Of a stretch of 64,000 nucleotides of DNA, positions 34,301 through 44,621 are shown piece after piece; position 1 is the first letter of the stretch; each line of letters begins with the position of its first letter. Below the pieces are notes generated by a model. It made no database searches and was not told the DNA's origin. It saw only the letters and a list, made by a program, of their open reading frames with translations. Source of the DNA: Podospora pseudocomata (taxonomy: Eukaryota > Ascomycota > Sordariomycetes > Sordariales > Podosporaceae); contig NW_026946363.1 in assembly GCF_035222375.1 (NCBI RefSeq), positions 3,472,001-3,536,000 on the forward strand. Reading direction: 5' to 3'. A program made the position numbers and the translations under genes.

Positions 34301-35718
34301 AGCAACAAGAAAAGAAAATCATGGTCATCACAGAGGAGCTGGCGTCGCGCACATCGCAGGTCGGCAGCATGGAAGAAGGCGCTCGGCTACTGAAGGAGAA
34401 GCTGAAGGAATCGCAGGTCCGGTTGTCGGAGCTGGGAGCTTGGTTTGAATCTCGGACCGAGCAAGCAAAAGAAATTACCCAAAGGCTATACGCCCAGAAC
34501 GAATGTTTGATACGCCTCCTTGAGCGGCTCGGGTTTTCGGTAACCCGTCAGGATGGCAACATGACGATACAAAAGGTTCCGAGGGCAGAACGCTCGACTC
34601 AAAGCACAAGTGACTTGGATCCCAGCATGTCTCTTCGACACTCCAGCAACCTTAACCTGCGCCCAATTGCAGACAGTGCCGACCTGAAGCTATTATACTG
34701 GATGGATAGCAAAAACAGACAAAGCGAGTCAGCAAGGTATACCGCCTACTTGGAATCACTTGGCTACTTTGACATGGATGCCTTTTGCGAAACCGTGATA
34801 CGCCGCGTTCGAGATATTGAAAATATTGCCCGGAAGTGGCGAGGATACCGGGACAAGGCACACGCATTGCAAAAGGATGCTCACAACAAGATCGCCTTCA
34901 AACACTTCAAGGAGGGCGACCTGGCATTGTTTCTTCCTACCAAGAATCAGGCAACAGGTGCTTGGGCGGCATTCAATGTGGGCTGTCCCCATTACTTTCT
35001 TCGCGAGCAAGAGTCGCACAGGCTGGACAATCGTGAGTGGATCGTTGCCAGAATCTCGCGGATCCAGGATCGCGTCGTGGATCTCTCCAAATCACTGCAA
35101 CATCAGCCTGGAGATCGAAGGAGGGGGTTGTCTACAGACGCGGAGCTATCTAAGGACGACAATGACAACCCCTTCGGCCTGTCTGATGGTCTGAGGTGGT
35201 ATCTGATCGATGCAGAGGAGGATAAGCCAGGTGCTCCGAATACGCCGGGCCTTGCAAAGTCTACAGTGACGGTAGCTGCCAACAAAGTCGAGGCCATGGC
35301 TGACATGCACACCCATGGGCGGTCGGGGTCCAAGTCTGGAGGGCTTGTGGGTCGTGGAGCTGCGCCGTCTGGCATTGAGGGGGTCAGCAAGACACTTTCC
35401 AAGAGTCTCGAGAGCCGTCGCTCTAGTACGGGCTCTAGAAAGGCCCTGCCCTTTGCGATTGGTGTTTCTCGAGGTCGGGACAGTGCCGTCGCTAGTGAGA
35501 CAAACTCTCTCCGTGCTGCGCCAGCCGATACCCCGGTGGCCACAAGTCCTATACAACAGCATGCTGTGCCTCAGGTTACCACTCAAGCAGTTGATGCGAG
35601 GCAGACGATCGGTGCCGACGGAGAAGAAGGAAGCTCAACGGAAGCAGCGTCAGCCCAACAGCCGCGACAATCGCTTTCTGAGGTGCGCAACCCACTCGAT
35701 TCCCTCATCGGACCCTGA
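31372..35718 (+). CDS. ATG11: Autophagy scaffold protein Atg11
   Basis: A large coiled-coil scaffold for selective autophagy that tethers cargo receptors to the Atg1 kinase machinery at the phagophore. Three exons fit: 31372-31439, 31480-31612 and 31693-35718, giving 1,408 residues. The N-terminal region (MASQVLIAHTGQRLHLDAS, then SLDNLKATVALNLSIPAQYI) resembles a ubiquitin-like fold followed by IYIYDSRLAL. A helical N-terminal domain carries WQELYKARQLWAFRVVEDC. Long heptad-repeat coiled coils run from about residue 560 to 960. The C-terminal claw domain has IAFKHFKEGDLALFLPT near residue 1133 and WAAFNVGCPHYFL. After it is a Ser-rich tail. Intron 1 is only 40 nt. Length is slightly above yeast Atg11 (1,178), as usual in filamentous fungi. 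Confidence 0.93.
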
Positions 35719-36200
35719 AGCATACCTTTGCATTACCAGTGTTGACAGGCTCAATGAAAAGCGGGTCTCTCACAGCTTGGAGCAGCCTGCACAGAGCGTT
35801 GGCCCTTCCGACCTTTTAAAGAAGACTGTAGTCTGGGATTCCCTTTGGAACCTGGACGCTCGTTACGATATCGGACCGCAGTACAGGCAGCCCTCGAGCT
35901 GAGGCTTGTTTGAAACTGGCAACTCCCAAGGGTTTATAAAGATCGCCTACGTAAAACAGGGGCAGAAATGGAGTCAAACAACACAGAATAATGTCAGGGA
36001 AGTCATGGCAGACCCTGCTGCATCATCAGGCTAGAATGTTTTCGTAATATGTCGTAAGCGGTGCATGCAATAGTACACGTGTATGTACACAGTGATAGTT
36101 ACAGTTAAATTATACAATCCAGCCCGGTCCACTCCCCTGATTCAACTTAGTGTTGACAGGCTACCAGCTGGCCGTTGGCATGGGACGTTCCTTGTCTTTC
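35719..36200. other. Convergent intergenic region, no gene
   Basis: This holds the 3' flanks of ATG11 and the bL9m gene. A frame overlapping the ATG11 end (35315-35902) is a shadow. Nothing else is seen. Confidence 0.55.
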
Positions 36201-37209
36201 CTATACGGCAGTCTTCTTCGACGCTGGCTGTGGCTCTTGTGTCTTCTCTTCACTGGGGAGAACCTCGACAGACCTGGTGATAGGCTCCAGATCCGAGTTT
36301 CCAATCGATACCTTCACTTCGAAGCGTCCTAGCTCCTTGATCTTGTTGATTTCGTCCTTTAAACCTAGCACGGTGACATGAGCGGGCTCGATGTTGATCT
36401 GAGTCCCGTCCTCGTCGGCAGATATGCAGCTCTTTATCGAACTCGCAATGTCCTTGGTTGATACAGAGCCATAGATCGCGAGGGGTCCCTGTGGGGTCTC
36501 CTGAGCCACGGCGACAGCGACGAGAGGTGATATGGTTGCCGTATTGGATGGCGGGGCAGGAATCGGGATACGATAGAAGGTGATGGTTTTCGGAACAAGC
36601 CTTTCAAGAAGCTCACGCACTCTCTCCGGCTACAATCCAGCCACCGTTGTTAGAAAACAATTTGACCTTTATCAAACGCTGGAAACGAGAAGAGTGCCCC
36701 TACCTTGATGGTCTTCTTCACAGGCTTGGCGGCCTGCTGAGGTTCGGCTACCGGGGCAGGTGGTTTCGCGGCAGGCAACTGCTCCAGCACCTTCATATCG
36801 ACAAACGTCGGGTCCCTCTCGCCGACATCATTCTTGGGGGACAGGCCGAGCTCCTTGAAGCGGGCTACAGTCATATATTCCGCCAATTTGCGGGGAAACC
36901 ACTCGTTGCGCATGCGGCCGCGCTCGACACGGAAGATGGCATCTAAATGGAAAGAGGATTAACAAGCCTCCTTTGAATTTTGTGAGGGGAGGCAGTGGTT
37001 TGAAGTATACCTTTCCTGCCAAACCTGGGGATATTTGCTAACAGGCGGACGACAACTCCCTTGTCGCTGGGGACGAGATGGGTGGACTTTGCTCGAGTCT
37101 GAACCAGTGGGAGGGAGTTGACGGGACCGTTGGGGGATAGAAAGGGCTGTGCTAGCCTCCGCATGCACCAAAGACATGCTGGCGATCTGCTCACCACTGG
37201 TCCCGCCAT
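36201..37209 (-). CDS. Mitochondrial large-subunit ribosomal protein bL9m
   Basis: A component of the mitochondrial 54S ribosomal subunit. Three exons fit: 37209-37011, 36942-36704 and 36629-36201, giving 288 residues, longer than bacterial L9 (about 150), as in other fungi. An Arg/Ser-rich presequence (MAGPVVSRSPACLWCMRRLA) fits mitochondrial import. The L9 N-terminal domain follows: VVVRLLANIPRFGRKG, then MRNEWFPRKLAEYMT (family: NYLxPxxxAxxAT). A Pro/Ala linker with PAPVAEPQQAAKP is next. The C-terminal half (ITFYRIPIPAPPS, GPLAIYGSVSTKDIASSI) resembles the L9 C-domain, with LFGSVT replaced by IYGSVS. It ends in a charged tail. Confidence 0.85.
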
Positions 37210-37469
37210 CGTGACGGGTCGAATGGGACTTGGAGGGTCGGACAACGGGCGTGTGAATTGGAATCACAGCTCCAAAAAATCGAGACCGGGAGCTATGGAT
37301 AATGTTCGGTTGGGCTCCACCCACAGTTTTTGCCAGGATCAATTCGGTTACCGTAATTTACGGCACTCTCGGCTGTGTTCCGTAACTTAAATACATACCT
37401 TACATACATCTCGACCATAATTAGGACGTTGTTTCTACTTGCTACTACCTTTGCAGATCCAGGAAACGT

Positions 37470-38991
37470 CTATTTCCAGGCAAGCTTCTTTCGGCGACCC
37501 AACTGACCGAGCCAGCGCTGCAGGTCTAGCACCACTCCCTCGACCAAGTCCGTTTCGACTATTCCTTCTTGCCAGCTCAGGCTGATACAGATATCTCCAC
37601 CAGCAACCCCGGCGACGTTGACCCCTATCGCGGCTCCTGCGACCGTTGCTCCTTGAGACATGATTGAGCGACGGATCTGCCAGCCTGGCTGGAGATGGCT
37701 TCCACCTGGGATGCCGTGAATCGGCCCGATGTTAGATACCTCCCATGTCGTTTCCCTCGGTTTACCTATCTTTGAAAGCCAGTATTTTCTCCAGTCTGTG
37801 ACCCAGCTCAGCATACTGATGATATCGTCCTTTGGCACAGTCTCTAGGTGTTTCTTCATTCGACCCCTTAGGCTGACTGCGGTCTTCCAAATATCGTCCT
37901 CGTCCCTATCCCCATGGATCTCATGTGACTCAAAATGATGCGCCTGGGTGGTAACTAGAACTCCAAAGAGAGCTCCAGGCTTTCCGCTTGGTGGATGGTC
38001 TGAAATATAGGGCCTTAGATCTATTGGTGTTGAGCTGCAGAATGCTTGGGCATCTTTGGCGGGAACAAGCTTGGCGATAGAAGCCAGTACGAGCGAGTGA
38101 AGCAAGGGCGTCAGTGTCGTGCCGTGTTGTCTGCATATAGCGAGAACAGATGGCGCCACCTCCGCAGGAACTACAATCAGGCGAAGCTTTGTTTGGAAGG
38201 GCTCGGGGGTGATTAGCTTTCCAGTCCATGGGATTGCCTTCGACGGTCTTGAAAGCCAGGCGGGACCAAGCTCTCTGAAAAGAGTACCCAATACAAAACC
38301 CCAGGACTGTTTGAAAGCCACCACCTCTTCCAGGGGGGGACTGAGCTGCTGGCTGGGCGGGAGGCTTAGAACATGGCCGGAAAGTTGTATCGGGCGCACT
38401 GAGGGGCAGGCCAACTCATTAAGGAGTTTGGTGTGAAAAGCCGCAGTGCTTCTGCCGTCCGCTATTGAATGATGCACTGCGAAGATGACATCAAAGGCAA
38501 GGACTCCATTTGCTGGATGAGGGGTGGAAACAATGATCACCTTCCACGGAGGCCGACTCGAGATATCAGGAAAGTATTGATCGTGTTGATGCTCCAGTTT
38601 TTGGATAAGCTCAACGTCGAGGTCCTTCGATACCTCGTGGTATTCGAGGTGGAAGTGGAGGTTGATGGCCGATAGGAATACAAAATATGGACTGGATGTT
38701 TCCTCATCTTTTATACCCACCCTCAGCGACGGAATGTCAAGAATCACGCTGGCGAGGGCTCTCTCAAACACCTCATAGACAGATTGGCCTTGAACTCCGG
38801 ATGTGGGGACTGTGTAACGACAAGTATTGATCACGCACTTGTAAAAGCCGAGGGCGTGCCTCGATGAAGAGTATCTTTCACTGTCACGAGTGGTCAGACG
38901 AGTCTTGTGCGCAGATAAGCCCTGAGGTTTCGCAGCAAAAACATACGTACCACGGCCCGAGGGCTCGGGCTTGTCGGTGCCCGGTCTCCAT
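37470..38991 (-). CDS. Alcohol acetyltransferase-like protein (AATase family)
   Basis: A member of the CoA-dependent acyltransferase superfamily related to yeast Atf1/Atf2, which form acetate esters or acetylate sterols. Two exons fit: 38991-38951 and 38880-37470, giving 483 residues. The catalytic HHxxxDG motif is HHSIADG at residues 150-156. The N-terminal family sequence ERYSSSRHALGFYKCV is recovered only after splicing exon 1, so the downstream GTG-initiated frame is not the true start. The C-terminal half has WEVSNIGPIHG, matching the DFGWG-like structural region loosely. The acceptor (alcohol, sterol, or a secondary metabolite) is unknown. No biosynthetic cluster surrounds it, which argues for a detoxifying or ester-forming role. 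Confidence 0.82.
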
Positions 38992-39577
38992 CATATGTAG
39001 ATGTTTGTGGGATCAAACGGTCAGACTTTGAAACGACCCGCCAATGCGGAAGCCAGCCCGGTGTGCAAGGCGGGACGGGGTGCGGCATTGCGGGGGACCA
39101 GGGCAGCCTCACGGCGCTAGCGCAGGCCAGCACGGCCAGCCCTGCATGGGGTGGATACGTCGACGCGCCAAGCTATCCACGTCCAGTTGGCAAGCTGTGC
39201 TGTCTGTCTATTTCGTCAGACCCAGGCGCATGCAGAAACAGCAAGCAGCCTTGAAGATTCCATGGCTCTCACTTGACAATTGGGCTGCAATTGCAACTGT
39301 CATTCCCGCCATGCGCGCCCGCGCAGTTCAAATTCCAGTTCATGTGTTCCGCGCCTTGTCATGATTCATCTGGTCGAGCTTTCTTTGTGACAACGCATTC
39401 GCGCCTCAACCGTTGTCGCCCAACCATCAATCACTTCGACGATACATATAGGGGCACATACAGATACTTCAAGGGCGCGCGCTGCCTCTTCGTCCAGCAT
39501 CTGACTAATTCACCCTGTCCCTCGCCCTTCTCACACTCGGACACTCGGCCTACCTACCTACTCTGAGGCGCAACACC
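38992..39577. promoter_or_regulatory. Divergent promoter, acetyltransferase and large membrane protein
   Basis: This is 586 bp between divergent start codons. It contains a pyrimidine-rich stretch (about 39510-39545) just before the downstream ATG, common in fungal leaders. No factor site is claimed. Confidence 0.4.
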
Positions 39578-42500
39578 ATGGACCGCGACAAGGACAAACC
39601 CGACCACCGGTTTGCGCAGACGACACGTGCGATCGCCCCGCTCACGATTACAAGCGCTTCCAAGCGGAGGAGTCTATTCTCTCGTCCAAATCTCAACGAT
39701 GATGGAACCCGACCTGCCGGTGCCGACGCGCCCGCTGAAAGCCGAGTTGGCTCGCCGAACAACACAAGAATTCCTCGCCTTGCCCACCATCGAGGCAAAT
39801 TTACGATGGAAGATGCCTACCGCTTGGCCACAGAAGAGGAAGAGGCCGCAGCCCGAGGATCCCCAAGTCCCGCGCCACGAACATGGCGCTCACGTCGGGA
39901 ATCCAGCGAGAAGAACACGTCGAAGCTGCCTGGTGTCGGAGCTCTCGGGACCCAACATCGCAGGACGATGACAAGCAAATCCACGGATGCGGTGGGTGAG
40001 GATAGGGTCGGTTTGTCAATGGGCCTTGGTGCCCGGTCGATCCGAAGCAACATTTCCGACAGCAGCTTTGACGAAAAGATTCGCCAGCACGCCCTTGCGC
40101 AAGGAGACCCCGAAGCACCGATCTCACACAGTAACAGCGCTTCGTCTAAAGCTGGTTTGGGAACCAGAATACTAGAGACTGGGAGAGGATTGGTACGGAG
40201 GAGTAGTCGTGGCAGTCCCGAGGGCAATGCTTCACCTCGCAACCCCAAGACTACAACAGCCGGCAATAGGTTTTCTGGCTTGTTATCGAGGAAGAAGCGA
40301 GAATTGAGCAGCTCAACACAGACGCCTGATCTGGCGGATTGGATCCGGTTTAGTGATGGCTCTGCTGGAGATTTGGCTCGGCCAGCGTCCAACCCGCTGT
40401 TGCGCCCCACCTCTGCGCCACCGGACCAAGAGTCTCCTGAAAGGAGTTTTGCATGGGAAGCAGAGAACGACTTCACAGCTGGCGACCTGCAGGTCTCTGA
40501 AAGCCCTGCAGTCAGTCTCGGTCGAAGTAACACCAAGATCGATGAAATACGAGCACTCGAAGCTGAACACAGTGATAAGGATCCCGAGAGCAACCCCAAC
40601 TCTTGGAAGAATCTCCGGATCGACGAGATCAGAAATCGCGAAGTTGAAACTGCGTCCAAGCCGCCGGAACTCACCGCTGCGCCGCGCGAGGTTGTGGAGC
40701 AGACTGCATCGCAGGATCGAGACCTCACAACCCGAAGCCGATCCAGAAGCAACACAAGTACTAAGATGGATGAAATTAGATCGCGGGAGATTGAAAGAGT
40801 GTCTAGGAGAGCCATCACCACCGCTCAGCTGGGGAAAATCCGGGAGAGAAACGCCGAACTCACGTCGCGCTCGCCATCGCCCGATATGGGGCGGAAACCC
40901 AGCGCGGAGCCTCTCCATTCTTTTTCCCCGCCGGACGAACAGAGATGGAGAAGGGGATCCGATGTGGCCAACTCTGCTTCACAGGTACGAGAGCCAAGCG
41001 CTCGCCAGAACTCGGTCTCTGCAGCTCTAAACAGTTACGATGAAGATGGTCCAGTTATCGATGACCATGATAGACAACAGAGACTTAGCGAAAATGTAGG
41101 GATCCGACGCCGTGGCTCACGAGGCAGAGATGAGTCGCGAGATGTCTTGCGCAGACTGTCAGCCGCGGCGATCACAAATCAGCTCACTGACCTGCCAGCG
41201 TCTGGCATTTCTGAGGGTGTGTCTGGGTGTGAAAGACCTCGACAGTCCAGCGGAAGTCTTCGACAAATGATGTTTGCCGGTGCTAAGGGTGACGGCAAAC
41301 CCACTGTCGGTTTTGTTGGACTTCGGAGGAATGATTCGATGGAATCCAACCTGACAAAGCGGTCAAGCTTTATCCTCTCAGAGTCTGACCCTACAGAGCG
41401 TATAGAAGGTGAGATGAATCTATTTGCGCCACATGAAAACCAGTCTGAACGCGGGTCTCTTCGGGCATTATCTCCAGAGCCAGAAGAAGTCACGCCAGAC
41501 AAAACACCCAAACCCTCCAAGCTTGATCCTCTCACGATGCCCACTCCTCGGGTAACAGGTGCTTTTGTCGAAACACCCGCGACGGTCAAGGTTGAGAAAA
41601 GAGAGGAGGATGACATCAAACCGCAGCCAGACAAACACGACGAACTTCCTGCAGAGCGAGGCAGAAGGGGTGAAAGCGTACCGAGACAGCCCAAACAAAC
41701 TCAGTCATCCCGTGGTGACAGGATGTCGAGGCGTTCCTCTTCGATTTCTGTCCGACGTCGTGCAAGGTCGCTGTCGAGAGGTCGACCCTTGATCAATTCT
41801 GGCAAACCACCAACTGTCCGAGATGACATACTAGAAATACAGCGAGCCAACCAGATCGACGATTCCACTTTGGATGATATCGCCGACCTCATCTTGAAAC
41901 AAGGCGCCAAAGGCCACGGCTCCGAGGCTATTGAGATCAAGACCGACGATGGCGGCGATGATGAAAAGGACGCAGGCGATCAGGATGCTCAAAGATTGAG
42001 ACGGATGAGCAGGAGTCTGCAGAACGGGATCATGAATATTCGCACCGCGAAGCAGGGAATTCAGAGACTGGAGGATCAAGTTGCGCATGGCAATCTCAAG
42101 AGTGCGGCCGACGATGCTACCGAAACCGAACACACTCACAGCAAACATGACGTTGATGCCCCGTGTCCCATCTGTCAAGGAAACGAACCAACCGCGACAA
42201 CGACCCTCACTTACGTTCACTTGCCTCTACCTCGACTGTGGCATCACCAGCCGCGTTTCAAGCTTACATTTCTCGGCCTTTGCGTCTTTCTTCTTTCTCT
42301 TTGGTACATTGCTGAGTCCTGTATGTGCCACTTATACTGCAAGCCTCCGTACTGCGGCCCAGGTGAGCCTTGTAACTGGGATATTGAATATCCTTCTTGG
42401 GGCTTCACGATTCCGTTAAAGTTGGACGAGTGGGTCACGGGGGGACAAGGCAAGCACCTTGTGCAGGAGTGGACTCCCGAGGTCACAGAGTGGATGATTG

Positions 42501-42619
42501 GCTTGTGGGACACGGCTATGAGTACTGACCCTGAGTCAACCGTCGCAACCCGCTGGAGCCGTAGCGCGAACCGCAGACGTAGAAGACGGGTGCTCAGGCA
42601 AGGAGGCTTAAATCACTAA
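39578..42619 (+). CDS. Large disordered protein with C-terminal membrane segment, unknown function
   Basis: The single-exon 1,013-residue frame is recognised only as a conserved type in filamentous ascomycetes. The N-terminal 800 residues are Ser/Arg/Glu-rich and mostly disordered, with many RRxS-type phosphorylation-like sites. Four related short motifs lie at about residues 319-430: TKIDEIRALEAE, LRIDEIRNREVE, TKMDEIRSREIE and AQLGKIRERNAE. A short coiled coil (LRRMSRSLQNGIMNIRTAKQ) follows. The end is the ordered part: CPICQG, then one transmembrane helix (FKLTFLGLCVFLLSLWYIAE), then a compact Cys-rich segment CMCHLYCKPPYCGPGEPC and WGFTIPLKLDEW. The layout suggests a nuclear-envelope or ER tail-proximal membrane protein, but that is inference. 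The Lys/Arg-rich extreme C-terminus (RRRRRV) is notable. Confidence 0.75.
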   Translation: MDRDKDKPDHRFAQTTRAIAPLTITSASKRRSLFSRPNLNDDGTRPAGADAPAESRVGSPNNTRIPRLAHHRGKFTMEDAYRLATEEEEAAARGSPSPAPRTWRSRRESSEKNTSKLPGVGALGTQHRRTMTSKSTDAVGEDRVGLSMGLGARSIRSNISDSSFDEKIRQHALAQGDPEAPISHSNSASSKAGLGTRILETGRGLVRRSSRGSPEGNASPRNPKTTTAGNRFSGLLSRKKRELSSSTQTPDLADWIRFSDGSAGDLARPASNPLLRPTSAPPDQESPERSFAWEAENDFTAGDLQVSESPAVSLGRSNTKIDEIRALEAEHSDKDPESNPNSWKNLRIDEIRNREVETASKPPELTAAPREVVEQTASQDRDLTTRSRSRSNTSTKMDEIRSREIERVSRRAITTAQLGKIRERNAELTSRSPSPDMGRKPSAEPLHSFSPPDEQRWRRGSDVANSASQVREPSARQNSVSAALNSYDEDGPVIDDHDRQQRLSENVGIRRRGSRGRDESRDVLRRLSAAAITNQLTDLPASGISEGVSGCERPRQSSGSLRQMMFAGAKGDGKPTVGFVGLRRNDSMESNLTKRSSFILSESDPTERIEGEMNLFAPHENQSERGSLRALSPEPEEVTPDKTPKPSKLDPLTMPTPRVTGAFVETPATVKVEKREEDDIKPQPDKHDELPAERGRRGESVPRQPKQTQSSRGDRMSRRSSSISVRRRARSLSRGRPLINSGKPPTVRDDILEIQRANQIDDSTLDDIADLILKQGAKGHGSEAIEIKTDDGGDDEKDAGDQDAQRLRRMSRSLQNGIMNIRTAKQGIQRLEDQVAHGNLKSAADDATETEHTHSKHDVDAPCPICQGNEPTATTTLTYVHLPLPRLWHHQPRFKLTFLGLCVFLLSLWYIAESCMCHLYCKPPYCGPGEPCNWDIEYPSWGFTIPLKLDEWVTGGQGKHLVQEWTPEVTEWMIGLWDTAMSTDPESTVATRWSRSANRRRRRRVLRQGGLNH

Positions 42620-43144
42620 TAAACGTTGCTCATTCTGGGAAAGCACACTCTATCGGTTAGGGCAGGGGAGGGGAGGAGATAACTAGCGACGAGATGTGAA
42701 GCGAGATGCCGGGCTGACTTCTGCTGTGCTCTTTTTGGTTCGGAATGCTGGATGAGGGATAGCAAGGCGGTTCTGGCTGTGTCTATTTTGTTGACCCACG
42801 CAAAAGCTCATTAGGGTTGAAATAAGATAGGAAAGCGTGGCGATTAGATGTGGTTTTAAGACGGCGCTTCTAGCTGTACAAAAATGTAGTTAATCCAAAG
42901 AAATACTTGGTTCAATAAATTCAATAATAACGCAGCTCTCCCTTCAAACAGTAAAACTAGGTCTGGCGAACGGCGACGCACCACTCAGCAGATGTAAAGG
43001 CTGCAGCCAATTATACCCTTCCTACTTTTTGACCAAGACCCTCTCTCACAGCTCGACTCTCTGATTCCTGTCCATTAGAGGTATCACAATACCCCCAGGC
43101 ATTGCAGCTTTACATAAAGACGGTACCTCATACGCTTTTGCCGT
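42620..43144. other. Convergent intergenic region, no gene
   Basis: These are the 3' flanks of the large membrane protein gene and of the 8-cysteine protein gene. An AT-richer stretch near 42880-42950 with AATAAA-like sequence probably holds poly(A) sites. Nothing else is seen. Confidence 0.5.
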
Positions 43145-43861
43145 TCAAAATCCTATCCACACGGCGGCAGCGACCAGGGAGAGTTCTAGCATTCTGAAGG
43201 GTGGCCGAGCCTGTGATCCACTCGACACGAAGTTGTTATTGGTAAAGGGGCTAGTATCGGTAAGAGGGGGCGGGATCGGTTCTGGACTGGGCTCAGGTGA
43301 TGGTATGGATGTTTGCGCTGAGGAGGCGGCGATACTATTGCTTGTTGATGTGCTGTCCGGTTGATTGTTCCGGTCTACTGTTGAGGTTGTCGTTGGGTCG
43401 GGGATGTCCCCTTCCTGAACGGAAGATGATGGCCTCGTCTCCACAGTCAAAGACTTTGAGGTGACCTTGCTAGGTGAGGTGCTAATGATGGTTGTCGTGG
43501 TGGGGAGTTCAGGTATGAAATCCTTTGCTAAGAGTTTGGCGGCGTCGAGCTTCGAAGCCGGCAGATCTTGATTTCTCTCGCCACAGCCGTCCTCCAAAGG
43601 GTCGAGGAAGCTGTCTTGATAGTTGCGGAGATCGGCATGGCAGTTGGTGTCCATGCATTTAAGAACCTTTTCGAGAAAACTTCCCCTTGCTCGCTTGCAC
43701 ATACAATTGCCATTACTTGGCAAACAATCGGAATCCAATATGCAACCCCCTACGCATGGTGGAAACTCAAAAGAAGGTCTTGTCGACTCGACTTTTTCAA
43801 CCAAAGACAGGAAGAAGGTCAAGCCAGCGAGGGCAAAGCCGACGTGCCGCAAGAATACCAT
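43145..43861 (-). CDS. Secreted 8-cysteine (CFEM-like) GPI-anchored protein
   Basis: 238 residues, single exon. The ATG at 43861 is used; the frame appears to begin at 43879, but that codon is GTG. A signal peptide starts at MVFLRHVGFALAGLTFF and cleaves near VES/TRP. The domain has eight cysteines (PPCVGGC, DSDC, GNCMC, LKC, DTNC, EDGC) with CFEM-like spacing, though the exact consensus spacing is not kept. A long Ser/Thr/Pro-rich stalk (about residues 115-215) follows. The end is a hydrophobic tail (MLELSLVAAAVWIGF) after SSGSQ, a good GPI site. CFEM proteins sit in the fungal wall or membrane and can bind haem or take part in adhesion. Function here is inferred from architecture only. Confidence 0.75.
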   Translation of the reverse strand: MVFLRHVGFALAGLTFFLSLVEKVESTRPSFEFPPCVGGCILDSDCLPSNGNCMCKRARGSFLEKVLKCMDTNCHADLRNYQDSFLDPLEDGCGERNQDLPASKLDAAKLLAKDFIPELPTTTTIISTSPSKVTSKSLTVETRPSSSVQEGDIPDPTTTSTVDRNNQPDSTSTSNSIAASSAQTSIPSPEPSPEPIPPPLTDTSPFTNNNFVSSGSQARPPFRMLELSLVAAAVWIGF

Positions 43862-44621
43862 TGCCTTCTGTTTTGTCACAGCGTCTTGTCAGGAAGGCGG
43901 CATGCTAGCCCTTGGGAGGAAGAAAAATAAGAAAGAGAGAGAAAGCTCATACACGCCAGAAGAGGCTTTGAACCATCCAGTCGCCATGTCACTCCAGGCA
44001 TTGAACCATAGCTAAATATCCCAAAGTTGGAGGGGACAGGAGGCCTGATGTGATGGCCATGGTGCATGAGAGGCAGGGGGTCGGTCCATTGGAGGAGCAA
44101 CATCTTGAAACAAACTGGCAAGGGTCAAAAGCTGGTTCAGCCTCGTTTGGCCAAGTTTTTACAAGTCCTTCTTAATCTCACATAATGGACTGGCCAATGA
44201 ATCAAGGCGATCACCATCTTACAGTATTAATATGTGGAATGCCTCCAACGGCGGGGTGCATGTGTAGATAGATGTTCAGCTGAAATAAGTTGAGTGTACA
44301 TCAGCACCAGCTAGGCACACCAGGGAAAGACAAGTCGTCAAGTGTGGATAGGGAGTGGGACCGTGAATAGTGGGCAGGATTGCTCCGATGGAGCCCGGGG
44401 TTGACTGACATGCGGGGCTCACTAAATATTTATCGATAAGAGCAGCGACAAGATGCCAAAATTTCCAAAAGTTGGATAGGCTCAACGATAAGATTAGAAA
44501 GGCTATTTGACCTGTTTAGCGACACATCACTCGACCCTCACGGCAATAAAGCACCAGAAATCACCGAATTCCTCGGTCGCCCCCTTTCGCCCTCCCCAAT
44601 CCCACATAGACCTGCGAACCG
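43862..44621. promoter_or_regulatory. Divergent promoter, 8-cysteine protein gene and ACL4
   Basis: This is 760 bp between divergent start codons. No specific element is claimed. Frames inside, on both strands, have no coding character. Confidence 0.45.

Noticed and set aside
39817-40821. 334-codon minus-strand frame
   Set aside because: It is a Ser/Leu-rich shadow on the strand opposite the large disordered protein.
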